Shown: piece after piece, positions 12,770 to 28,040 of the stretch | Position numbering within the stretch: position 1 is the stretch's first letter | Layout: each line of letters opens with the position of its first letter | DNA from: Paraescarpia echinospica | Lineage: Eukaryota > Annelida > Polychaeta > Sabellida > Siboglinidae | Assembly (NCBI GenBank): GCA_020002185.1 | Contig: CM034536.1 | Span: 11,550,622-11,614,621 of the forward strand | Direction: 5' to 3' | DNA: 64,000 nt | Notes under the pieces: model-generated | What the model saw: only the letters and a program-made list of their open reading frames with translations | Database searches by the model: none | Told to the model about the DNA's origin: nothing | Made by a program: the position numbers and the translations under genes

Positions 12770-12958
12770 ATGTTTTTGACAAAAGTTTGTGGTGCCTCGA
12801 TTATGCAAATTAACGACGCTGCATCTTTTGCAACGTGTGCAAAACTGCGCAGCCCGCCTCGTCTGCCGTACGAGGTACCATGGCCACCTCACTCCAGTTC
12901 TGCAGCACCTGCATTGGTTACCTATCTGTGTGCGCCGACATATAAAGTGTTTGTGTTT
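12770..12958 (+). pseudogene. LINE reverse transcriptase C-terminal scrap (L2/CR1-like)
   Basis: The plus-strand frame starting at 12789 reads LLQRVQNCAARLVCRTR and then HLTPVLQHLHWLP. This is the conserved post-polymerase segment (LQRVQNxAARLV...HITPVLxxLHWLPV) of L2/CR1-type non-LTR retrotransposons. It decays after LPICVRR and meets a duplicated segment at about 12960. No 5' part remains. Absent from copy B. Confidence 0.65.
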
Positions 12959-13068
12959 GTCAGTTCTACCTTCAGACACGTGTCCACCTGTCCGCTTATT
13001 GTTGATGAATACACTAAGAAAATACCAAGCCAATGTGTAGTTTGGTATTGCGTAAGTAAAAAGTTAAA

Positions 13069-13385
13069 GGCAACTTCTTATATAGCGCGGTATCCAGTTT
13101 TTAGGACTTCTCAAAACTCTTTACACTTTACTCCCTGGCAAACCTGTACAATCAAATAAAATAACGACTTCTCCGGGAAGCATTCAGCCACGCTGTAATT
13201 AATGCGCGAAAACTATTCGTACGAAAATATCCACCACTGGCTATAACCAGCTAGTCATTCATAGAGCTGAGTGAACTGGAGCAACGAAGAGGGAACGAAC
13301 TTGTCCAAGGTTCGACACGGCAGCACAACCCGGGTTCTCTCGACTGTGAGTCCGATGCTCTAGTCACTGCGCCACTCCACTCCAC
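13069..13385 (-). mobile_element. tRNA-headed SINE, copy S2
   Basis: Same family as the element at 2364. On the minus strand the head carries TGGCGCAGTGACTAGAGC and a truncated B-box region (GAACCCGGGTTG). The tail at 13069 reads CGCGCTATATAAGAAGTTG. In copy B homology resumes inside this SINE, at 44881. Confidence 0.7.
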
Positions 13386-13676
13386 ATGCAGTTCTATGTT
13401 ATCGTATCTTCATGGTTTAGTTAAAAATTAAGGAACCGATATGATGTATTTAAGAGCACTACATACACATATAGATGCCTCGGACAATTTAGTGAAATGT
13501 TCGTACCGGGCGGTTGACGAGGATTACGTAATTCAGAACTGTTGTTAGAAACTTGGGACGTTCTTGTTTTGATTGTTCTTACAAAGGGCAATAACCTTTC
13601 TTCCAGGGTCATATATTAACCCGTGAATGTTTGGTACTAGAGATGTACAGAGTCTAAGAGCAGTACCATAACAGAC

Positions 13677-13749
13677 ATGCAAACATACATACGTACGTAC
13701 GCAAACACACAAGCACGCACGCAAGCACGGATGCACGCATGTACGCAAG

Positions 13750-13784
<35 letters not shown>

Positions 13785-13790
13785 GCGCGG
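13677..13790. repeat. ACGT / ACGC / CA microsatellite
   Basis: Alternating purine-pyrimidine tract: CATACGTACGTACG, then CACGCACGCAAG, then about 18 CA units ending in CGCGCG. The open frames of repeated HTHT or CVCV here are by-products of the repeat. Confidence 0.9.
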
Positions 13791-13836
13791 TTTTGTGTGA
13801 AAATTACCAGCCCGACCGAAACTTTGTTGATTTCAG

Positions 13837-14059
13837 GTTTCCAGGCCGGCAGTAATTTCGAACACTGCTCTTGATCTATCTAGGTTTCTGTTATTCACGA
13901 GTCTGTTAGCAACGTCAAGCCGATCGGTCATTAATTCCGACATATGTGCTTCACAACTTATCACTCAGTGTCATGGCGCCAGTTTATGGACTACGTCAGC
14001 CTTACTTGCACAAAATGAACGACGATACACTGACTATCTAACATACGTATCACGCACTG
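13837..14059 (+). CDS. Candidate internal exon, unassigned protein
   Basis: A 223-nt stretch is open in one frame from an acceptor (TTGTTGATTTCAG at 13824-13836) to a consensus donor (GGTAAGTAG, GT at 14060). Reading from the first base it encodes 74 codons plus one base, including LWTTSALLAQNERRYTDYL near the end. I do not recognise the protein. Copy B (45580-45802) keeps the frame and both splice sites, with one synonymous and one missense change noticed. A possible next acceptor (TTTTTTTGCTGCAG, near 14428) leads to a frame that differs between copies. It may be a chance frame. Confidence 0.3.
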
Positions 14060-14154
14060 GTAAGTAGAACTACCTCTAATTGTGAAAAAGCAAGTCACCA
14101 ACTTTAACTTACTATAGTGATCATTCAATGTGGTGGTGGAGTAAATCTACCTAA

Positions 14155-14345
14155 TTAAGGGTGTGTGGGTATGGTGGTGTGTGGGTGGGTAGGTGTGTGG
14201 ATGGATGGGTGTGTTTGTGTGTAAGCGCACCCGCGTGTGTATGTTTGCGGGTGAGTGTATGTTTGCGAGTGTATGTGTGCGCGTGTGTATGTAACTGTCA
14301 GACATACACATACGCGCGCGCGCGCGCATGCACGCACGTACGCAC
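14155..14345. repeat. GT-rich and CG-alternating simple repeat
   Basis: Degenerate GTGTGGGT units run into a short inverted part where TGTATGTAACTGTCAGACATACA folds back, followed by CGCGCGCG. Repeated in copy B at 45900-46085. Confidence 0.85.
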
Positions 14346-14424
14346 GCTCAGACACAATGTCAACATATTACTCTGGTTTAGATCAATGTCTGTGACAATA
14401 AAATTGCTATTGACATTTTTTTGC

Positions 14425-14560
14425 TGCAGCGCCGACGAATCTTCAGCTCTTCTGTCCGCGCTGGCTCAGCTGGCTTAACTGTTACATCGGGAAACGTGGT
14501 AGGGGGTGCTGTTGAATTTGTTCGCCGCCGCGACGCGTATTACTAGGGGGCAGAAAACCA
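14425..14560. repeat. Fourth copy of the GCTGTTGAA dispersed repeat
   Basis: Shares the CTTCAGC...TCTGTC context and the GGGGGTGCTGTTGAATTTG...TTCGC...GCGACG order with the patches at 6536-7515. B counterpart at 46165-46290, which carries a one-base deletion (GGTTAACTG against GGCTTAACTG). Confidence 0.4.
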
Positions 14561-14744
14561 CACGTCTGCCCTCCATTTGGACCTACATTCGACTGTCGCC
14601 AAAATACACATTAATCCTTTCATAAACATCGATTTCCACCCGCCATTGACGCTCGCCACGAAAACAAACATTCACGCTCACATTTACTTGGGGACACAAA
14701 CATATGTCTGCCCCCAGCGAAATTCTGGGGAGTAGCTGCCCCCG

Positions 14745-15172
14745 ACGCCGCCCCCGCCCCCGCCCCCGCCCCCGCCCCCGTCCCCGTTTTATTGACCGTC
14801 TGGTCCTCTTCCATTGTGCTACATGAGCCCGAGCCACCCATAAAATGGTTCCAAGAAAGATTATTGCTAGGTTCACATACGTCGCTATGATTTGTGGGAG
14901 GTAGTGGTGGTGGTACAGGTGATGGTGGTGATCATGATGGTGGTGGTGGTGATGGTGGTAGTGGTGGTGATGGTGGTGGTGATGACGGTAGTGGTGGTGA
15001 TGGTAATGATGATGATGGTGGTGGTGGCGGTAATGGTGGTGGTAGTAGTGGTGGTGGTGTTGGTGCAGGTGATGGTGGTGATGATCATGGTGGAGGTGGG
15101 AGTGATGGTGGTGGTGGTGGTGATGGTGGAAAAGCGGTGGTGACGTGCGTGCGTGCGTGCATGCGTGCGTTG
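14745..15172. repeat. GC hexamer tract and GGT/GAT minisatellite
   Basis: A CCCCCG tandem (14745-14782) is followed at 14897-15131 by an imperfect trinucleotide array of GGT and GAT units, then a short GTGC array. Three frames on each strand stay open through it and give poly-His, poly-Gly or poly-Val strings; these are repeat artefacts, not genes. Copy B has the array at 46633-46867 and a shorter CCCCCG tract. Confidence 0.85.
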
Positions 15173-15269
15173 TCAAAGCCGTGGCACATTTTGCAGTGTC
15201 CACATACAACACTATTAAAGTTTGTGCATTTTTTATTGACGGTGAACCGCAACAGTACAACTAAGACAT

Positions 15270-15644
15270 CAGACAAGTTGTAACAACGGCAGTTCTTTTT
15301 AAGGAAGAGGCAGTGTCCATTCCAACTCTAAAAACTTATTCGTTCAAGAGTTTTGTCTTATTACGCAAATACTGTCAACATACTATATTGTCTTCCATTG
15401 TTGTCTACTGGTGATTGCCCAGAAAGTTCTATTGTACAACCGAAATCAAATTTCAAACTCTCGCTATTTTAGTTATGAGATTCAGCGTCGCCCTGTTCAA
15501 GAAAAAGTTGTCCGTTGGCTTTCGGGTGTGTTGTTTACGTCGACATGACGTAACTTCCGGCGGACGATCGAACACCAACTTTACGGGTATTCAGTTTCTG
15601 CAAACGTGTTAAATAAATGAATAAATAAATTGTAATAGATGGGT
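15270..15644. other. Spacer before the RTE-like element
   Basis: No feature supported. It ends in an AT-rich AAATAAATGAATAAATAAAT run just left of the retrotransposon, which may be a target-associated A/T tract. Copy B equivalent: 47006-47380. Confidence 0.4.
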
Positions 15645-17818
15645 GAATTGACTACATCCTGACAAACAGGCCAGGCATGGTCACTGACGTAACAAGAATG
15701 GCACTGAGCAACATCAAACTGGATATCGAGGCTGAAAGGAAGAAGTTAATAAACAAGAGACTACTACGTGTATATACCACACAAATAGGAACAAAACAGA
15801 TCGAATTCCAACTCAAACTGCGAAACCGGATCGAGACACTACAAGAACTAGACAACATCGACACCATAAGCGAAAACATCATTAAGATGATCAAACTAAG
15901 TGCGACAAATGTAGCCAAAGCAATCCAATCACCATGCATGTAATTAAGAGGATATCGTCACCGACACGAGCACTAATGAAGAAACGACGAGAAATGGTGG
16001 ATAACGGCGACCTTAAAAACAAATTGAGTACGCAGAAATATGCAAGACCATCAAAAAGAAAGCGAACGAGGACATCAGGATATACAAACAAGAGATCAAA
16101 CGGGAAACGATTATGGCATCAAAGAGCCTGAAGAAAGCTAGAAGAACACAGGCAGTAGGCCGAGACAGACTGATTACACTTCTAGACAAGCAGGGTAGAG
16201 AAATTCAAGACCACGTTATGATCATGGAACGAACAGATGAATTCTACACCGAGCTATATGACAGTGAACAGAGTACCATAATTCACACCGACCCGAAAGA
16301 GGTACCAGAAATAGCACCATGGGAGATGGAAGCAGCACTAAGAGATATGAAGATTGGGAAGACATCAGGCAATGGCATTAAAAGCACGAGAAGATACCAT
16401 TTCAAAGACACTGGCTAAGCTGTATACTAAAGGTTTAGCAGAAAGACGAATACCCGCCGCGTGGAAGAACGCAAAGTTGGTGATAATCTTCAAGAAGGGA
16501 AATAAGAAAGACTTAAAAGAACTACGATATGTCTGTTATCAAACACCTACAAAATACACACAAAGATACTAACGTTTAAGTTAGAGAAGATACTCGACAA
16601 AAACCAACCACGAGAGCAAGCAGGATTCAGAAGCAGGTACTCAACGACAGACTACAAGCACATCGTAAACCAACTGAAAGAGAAGTGCCTATAATATAAT
16701 CTCCCACTCTGCATCGCTTTCGTCGACTACGAGAAAGCTTTCGAATCAGTGCAAACTCAAGCAATAGTGACTTCACATCAAAAACAGGGGATAGAAGACA
16801 TGATGTACATCGAACTCCTGAAAGACATCTACACCAGCAGCTCGGTGAGAGTCCACCTACACAAAAGAGAGCAACTAGATCAATATCAAGAGAAGAGTAC
16901 GACAGGGTGATATCATATCGCCCAAGCAGTTTACAGCTACACTCGAAAGCATATTCCGACGACAGACCTGGGAAACCAGAGGCTTCAGGATAGACAGAGA
17001 ATATATTTGTCGGCTTCGCTTCGCCGACGACATACTTATATGCACCACTACACCACAAGAACTAAAAGAATGCTCCAGGAGCTAGCTAATGAAAGTGAAA
17101 AACAAGGCCTGAAAACGAACATTTCGAAAACAAAAGTGATGCTAGAAAATGAAATACCAAAATGTATGTCAACACCAGGCAGATAGAGACCGTTGAAAGC
17201 TACGTCTATCTGGGACAGCGATTCTCTATCAGAAACAAAAACCAAGGCAAGGAAATTCAAAGTAGAATCACCGCCGGCTGGATAATATTCGCCAAACACC
17301 GAGACATATTCAAGGGTAATTTTGGAACCTGCTTAAAGAGACATGTCTACAACTCATGCTTACTTCCAGCGATGATATACAGCGCGGAAACATGAGCACT
17401 TACCATCCAGGAAAGATCAAGCTAGCAGCCGCACAAATGAAGATGGGAAGAAGTATGTTAAATATCACATATCGGTAGAGAAAAACAAACATCTAGGTAA
17501 GAGAGAAAACACAGGTCATTGATGGGTAGAACAAATCAGAAGACAGAAGTGGACCTGAGCAGTGCACATCAGCAGAGATAACCGGTGTACATCGCATTTC
17601 ACAACATGGAGACCTTACGAAGAGAAACGATCTAGAGGAAGACCGGTGAGACGGTGCAGAGACGAACTAGCCGAGTACTGGAGGGCAACATCTGGCAGAG
17701 GATAGGGCAAGACAGACATATTTGGAAACGTCATGCTGAGGCCTTCGCCCAACCACGGGACAATACTATACAATGATGATGATGATGATGAAGATGATGA
17801 AGATGATGATGATAGATG
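15645..17818 (+). mobile_element. Degenerate RTE-like non-LTR retrotransposon
   Basis: Reading across several frames gives the end of the linker, then the reverse transcriptase. Segments in order are the linker at 15677-15943, LDKQGREIQDH...FYTELYDSEQ near 16180-16270, a degraded KIGKTSGNGI block near 16350, RRIPAAWKNAKLVIIFKKGN near 16444, CIAFVDYEKAFESVQTQ near 16710 and LRFADDILI near 17015. The YEKAF aspartate region and the FADD catalytic pair survive. Frameshifts and stops occur near 15940, 16400, 16570, 16690 and 17085, so it is dead. The endonuclease is missing (5' truncation). The 3' end is a GATGAT microsatellite (17776-17812), as in RTE-type elements. Clade assignment is from remembered family motifs. 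Confidence 0.8.
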
Positions 17819-18030
17819 TGTTACCTAAAACATGCATAACAAATGCATTATCTTTAAAGGATTACTTTTTCGTATATAAGTATTTATATTATTATGACAA
17901 CGTAGATTAATAGAAAAGCATTACTAATTTATTTGAGAATCTACAATTATATGTTGTATTTTATTTTGCAAGTACATTTGTGTGCAATATTAAGTCATTT
18001 CATAGATGAAAAGAACACCGAAAGACGCGA

Positions 18031-18640
18031 GTGGACATAGGCATCTTGGATGGACGTACAACCATACTAATGCAAAGATTGGCGTGTTATAAAGGTTGGC
18101 GTATTGAGATTGAAGAATCGCATAGCCAGGACAGCATTAACTTTCAGTCTGGTGTGCAACCGTTTGTGGAAAACTCGCCATGTAACAATCAAGGTGAAAT
18201 GTCAGGTGTACAGAGCAATAGTAGTCACAATGCCGCTCGACTGAGCTGCAAGCTGGAATCTATACTGAAAACAACTTAGGAAGCCTTACAGATGAGGTAC
18301 ACCCGATCCATCATGGGAATACCATGAGCATAACACATACTAAACAAAGAAATATTCAAAATAACAAACATCCCGAGTATGGAACAAATAGAAATACAAA
18401 CAAATCTCAGATAAATATGTCACTTGGCTCGCATGGATGACAACAGACTTCCAAACCAAACGTTATTTGCACAACCATCAGAAGGAACTAGAAACATAGG
18501 CCACCCCAAAGTAAGATATGAAGATCTACTTAAGCGAAACTTGAGAAAAGACATTGATTCCAAACAGACTTGTCCAAAACTGACCGATTCCTACGCATTG
18601 AACCAAGCAAGCAGTCACAGGTTGCAACCGCGACATATTC
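18031..18640 (+). pseudogene. LINE 3' coding scrap
   Basis: Frames at 18031-18279 and 18424-18681 resemble the region downstream of the polymerase in a widespread non-LTR family: MARMDDNRLPNQTLFAQ, then SEGTRNIGHPKVRYEDLLKR. The expected next residues (DSK-QWYILVQN) are intact at B 50285-50325, while copy A has lost about 10 bp there. Stops interrupt the part between. It lies directly downstream of exon 3 of the minus-strand PLAT gene, tail to tail. Confidence 0.6.
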
Positions 18641-18669
18641 TCTGCATAGCACTCGACTGGACAACTCAC

Positions 18670-24532
<5,863 letters not shown>

Positions 24533-24577
24533 TGTTCACCGGCAACGAATGGGTATCTTCAAAATCTTCAGTTTATG

Positions 24578-24609
24578 GTCTGACAATATCTAAAACAAAG
24601 CCCCTTATA
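24578..24609 (-). promoter_or_regulatory. TATA box and initiator of the PLAT gene
   Basis: The minus strand carries TATAAG at 24609-24604. 28 bp downstream is TCAGAC (24583-24578), a match to the initiator consensus, with A at 24581 as the likely +1. The first ATG follows 49 bp later. Conserved in copy B (56188-56157). Confidence 0.6.
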
Positions 24610-25167
24610 TTTGCTGTCATACCCTGTCGTGGCAACTTCTCATTGGACAGCAAATGATACATGCGCCGATTATGTCAATTATCTCACACACGTCGTACTT
24701 CAGGTCGTTCTTTAACAGTGTTGCAAAAACACTCAGTGTGCGTTTGAATTGTGACATGCGTTTGATGTAGCACTGCTACATCAATCAACATTTGGTGGTG
24801 ATCTCTTCTGACGAGAACGCAAATAATGATACACTATACCTGACTTGTTTTTTTTCTGTTAGAACGCATTAAACTGTTACCATAATACTGTACAAGTTGC
24901 CACTCGGCGAAATATGACTAAATTATATATTAAGAGTTTCAGGTTAAACACCATGAACGCCAATTCGGGTGTAATTCTTGAGAGTGCAACATTTCATCAA
25001 TGAAAGGCTTTGCACAAAACGATTTGCCGTTAGTCGCTATGATTTTGTATTCATAAGATATTCTAAAGTCAAATACAAGTTTTCATATATGCACAGAGTA
25101 CTAAGTTCTGAAGTCAGTTTATAACAAAATGGATACATCGCGTTTTGTCCTGAAATCCTTCATATGT
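24610..25167. other. Upstream region of the PLAT gene
   Basis: No coding signal. It contains a short perfect inverted repeat (TGATGTAGCACTGCTACATCA at about 24762). Any proximal promoter elements would lie here, but I cannot name specific binding sites. Confidence 0.4.
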
Positions 25168-25368
<201 letters not shown>

Positions 25369-25631
25369 CTCTGTATATTAAAGAAGTCGAAAACAACGAT
25401 GCACAAGAATAAGACATGTGTTTCCAGCGACGTGGACGGGAGATCTCTTGTCGAAGTTGTGGATAGACATCAGTGGGAACAACACACTGTAGCATTTTCT
25501 GATAGGTCAATTCACTACCATTAACCGGAATGACCACCAGGTGGCATGCAAATTGCAAATATGTTTTCGAGCCATTTAAACAGCGAGGTACAACATCCAA
25601 CGCCGTTTTGTTATCAATGTTCAACATGTAG

Positions 25632-25979
25632 ATTATAAACAGGAACAACGTTAAACTTATTATGCTTGGTGTGTGCACCGGAGTATCAGATATGTTTAAC
25701 GTACAAGACATCGACAAGACATCGCCATCAAGTGACTTTGAGCATGCACTGGTAACGCAATATTATTCCTATATAACTACATCATGTTTGCCTAAATTTG
25801 ATGCATCGCCTTCAGTATTGTCCATATCCAATGTTATACAATATCGCAAGCAATTTAGGGCTCTGTTAAGGGCCAAATACAGTTCCGGTTCGTATGAACA
25901 TGAGCGGTTAAATGGCTCATTTCAACCGCGGTCCTTGCCAACCCAAAAGCTCAACAACAGCAGCAACATCATAAACTGA
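25632..25979 (+). CDS. Unassigned 105-116-codon open frame
   Basis: From the ATG at 25662 the frame encodes 105 residues. It includes QYRKQFRALLRAKY (basic) and ends LNNSSNIIN. I do not recognise it. Copy B (57196-57513) keeps the frame and length with three missense and two synonymous changes, so there is little sign of purifying selection. A minus-strand frame at 25361-25717 overlaps and is also open in both copies. Either could be a last exon, or neither may be real. Confidence 0.25.
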   Translation: MINRNNVKLIMLGVCTGVSDMFNVQDIDKTSPSSDFEHALVTQYYSYITTSCLPKFDASPSVLSISNVIQYRKQFRALLRAKYSSGSYEHERLNGSFQPRSLPTQKLNNSSNIIN

Positions 25980-26112
25980 TGCAAACCGGAGCCAGACGTT
26001 AACAAGTTGAACAGATCTGATGTGATTAAACTTAAGAAACTTGAAGATATTTATGTTTTTTATTTATACTTCGACATCTAGGCTACAAACTGGTTTGTTA
26101 GAAGTTCATGAC
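25980..26112. other. Spacer before the minus-strand LINE
   Basis: Short AT-rich stretch without features. Confidence 0.4.
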
Positions 26113-27523
26113 ATTTAACAAGATTTAACAAGATTGCCACCCAGAGAATTAACTCTAGGTGGCAGGTGAACAAGGAAGCCTTTTGGCTTATCGAGAGTCC
26201 AACCCTTTTATCTATGTGTAACCCGCCCTTCTGAGGTATGTGTCGATTTTATTTTTAAACATATTCATGCTACTAGCACCTACATAATCAGCAGATAATA
26301 TGTTCCATTCATTTACAGTCCTTTTGTGAAAATGAGAACTTTCTTATTTCTAATCTATACTGCTCCTTTGCTAATGTAAATTCATGTCCTCTAGTCCTTC
26401 TATGTTTCTTAACTGAGACAGAATATTTCTACCAATATTTTCATAACCATTCAATATTTTAAACACTTCTATCTGACCTCCTCTCAATCTCCTGGTCTCT
26501 AGTGTTGTTAAACCATTCATTTAAGTGAATTTCATAACTAAGATCACTCAGTTTTTATATCATTTTAGTCGCTCTCCTCTGTACTCTTTCTAGCATACAT
26601 ATGTCCTTCTTCCGATATGGCCTCCACGCTTGTATACTATATTCTAAATGAGGCCTCGCCATTGTTTTGTACAGCGGTATTATTAGTTCTTTTTCCTTAT
26701 ACGTTATATTTCGCCTAATTAATCCAAGGATTTGATTTCCCTTTGAAGCTGCAATTCCGCACTGTTCTGAAACCTTTATATCAGCACTAATGGTTAACCC
26801 TAAGTCCTTTTCTTTTACAGTAGTACTTAGTACAGTACCCCCATTGTATATTCGACATCTTCGTTCCCATGTCCTGTGTGGAGGCATTTATATTTCCCAA
26901 AATTTGCCAGCATTTGCCACTTTTCATACCATTTGATCAACCTGTCAAGATCATCTTCTAAACACTTTTGTTTCATCCGCAAATTTCAACATCTTGCTTG
27001 TTATATCGTCATCCAAATCATTGATATATATTAAGAATAATATAGGTCCTAGTACTGATCCCTGTGGTAGTCCACTCAACACCGATTTCCAGTTTGAAGC
27101 CTCCCCATCAACTACTACACGTTGTCTTCTGTCAATCAGCCATGTTTCTGTCCAGTTTATTATATAATTTCCTATGCCATGGGCCTTTAGTAGAAGCAGT
27201 AATCTTTGATGTGGTACTTTGTCGAAAGCTTTTTGAAAATCTAAGTAGATGATATCTATTGGTGATCCCTCATCTACCCACTTTGTGATGTCTTCCAAAA
27301 AACATAACATATTTGTTAAGCATGACCTCGCTTTAAAAAAAAAACCATGTTGAGCTGGGTTTATCAAGTTATGTTTAACAAGAAAATCCACCATGTGATC
27401 TTTAGTTAGTCTTTCTAATAATTTGCAAAACACTGATGTTAAACTCACTGGTCTATAGTTCTCTGACTTGTTTCTTGAACCTTTTTTAAATAACGGTATA
27501 ATATTCGCCTCTTTCCATTCTTA
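26113..27523 (-). mobile_element. 5'-truncated CR1/jockey-like LINE
   Basis: On the minus strand the coding region starts mid-polymerase at about 27523 with EWKEANIIPLFKKGS, then YRPVSLTSVFCKLLE, DIIYLDFQKAFDKVPHQ, GLPQGSVLGPILF and LKFADETKVF. It then reads LGLTISADIKVSEQCGIAA and LERVQRRATKMI, and, after a frameshift, TVNEWNILSADYVGAS...LRRAGYT near 26310-26220. The catalytic FADD is FADE here, and a frame break follows it at about 26950, so it is inactive. The 3' UTR has a stem-loop (26136-26163) and ends in a short tandem (AATCTTGTTA twice). Endonuclease and ORF1 are missing. Confidence 0.85.
26136..26163 (-). other. LINE 3'-terminal stem-loop
   Basis: The minus strand reads GCCACCTAGAG, loop TTAAT, TCTCTGGGTGGC. 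It pairs over ten or more positions, immediately before the terminal tandem repeat. In CR1/L2-type elements such hairpins are recognised by the reverse transcriptase; that role is inferred here. Confidence 0.55.
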
Positions 27524-28040
27524 GGACCATTCAGAATACCATTCAAAATATCATTTAATGGTATTCTGAATGATCTTCAATGATATTAGGGGGTATTATG
27601 GCCAAGGGTATTTGAATGGTATTTAATCCAATGGTATTGAATGGTCCTCAGTGGTATACCGTTGAATGGTATACCACTGAGGACCATTCAGAATACAATT
27701 CAAAATATAATTCAATGGTATTCTGAATGGTCTTCATTGATATTAGGGGGTATTATGGTCAATGGTATTTGAATGGTATTTAATCCTATGGTACTGAACG
27801 GTCCTCAGTGGTATATCATTGAATGGTATACCACTGAGGACCATTCAGAATACCATTCAATGGTATTCTGAATGGTCTTCAATTATATTAGGGAGTATTA
27901 TGCCCAAGGGTATTTGAATGGTATTTAATCCAATGGTATTGAATGGTCCTCAGTGGTATATCATTGAATGGTATACCACTGAGGACTATTCAGAATACCA
28001 TTCAAAATATCATCGAATGGGATTCTGAATGGTCTTCAAT
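27524..28040. repeat. Palindromic 157-bp tandem satellite
   Basis: Units start GGACCATTCAGAATACC at 27524, 27681, 27838 and 27983 (the last with one change). Spacings are 157, 157 and 145 bp, and the 145-bp unit lacks 12 bp. Each unit holds two nested inverted repeats: GACCATTCAGAATACCATT against AATGGTATTCTGAATGGTC, and GAATGGTCCTCAGTGG against CCACTGAGGACCATTC. A single strand could therefore fold into a chain of hairpins. It directly abuts the truncated 5' end of the LINE. A decayed half unit continues to about 28110. Confidence 0.85.

Larger units (their letters stand above)
12961..13790. repeat. Segment D1, paralogous to 32601-33642
   Basis: Three blocks match D2 in order. They are the lead-in AGTTCTACC...AATACACTAAGAAAATAC, then a SINE, then a block holding GGAACCGATATGATG, GACGAGGATTACGTAA and AGCAGTACCATAACA followed by an ACGT/CA microsatellite. 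The two differ by many substitutions and indels, so this duplication is older than the A/B repeat. B counterparts are 44881-45535 and 61380-62431. Confidence 0.7.

Noticed and set aside
12728..13033. 101-codon minus frame
   Set aside because: Antisense to the LINE scrap with its LQRVQN motif.
14583..15260. His-rich 225-residue protein and Gly-rich or Val-rich partners
   Set aside because: Products of a GGT/GAT array read in several frames; no conserved flanking domain.
16627..17299. Minus-strand frames of 143 and 83 codons
   Set aside because: Antisense shadows of the RTE-like polymerase, which shows real motifs on the plus strand.
27524..28040. CRISPR-like array
   Set aside because: Repeats are contiguous with no unique spacers, and the genome is animal.
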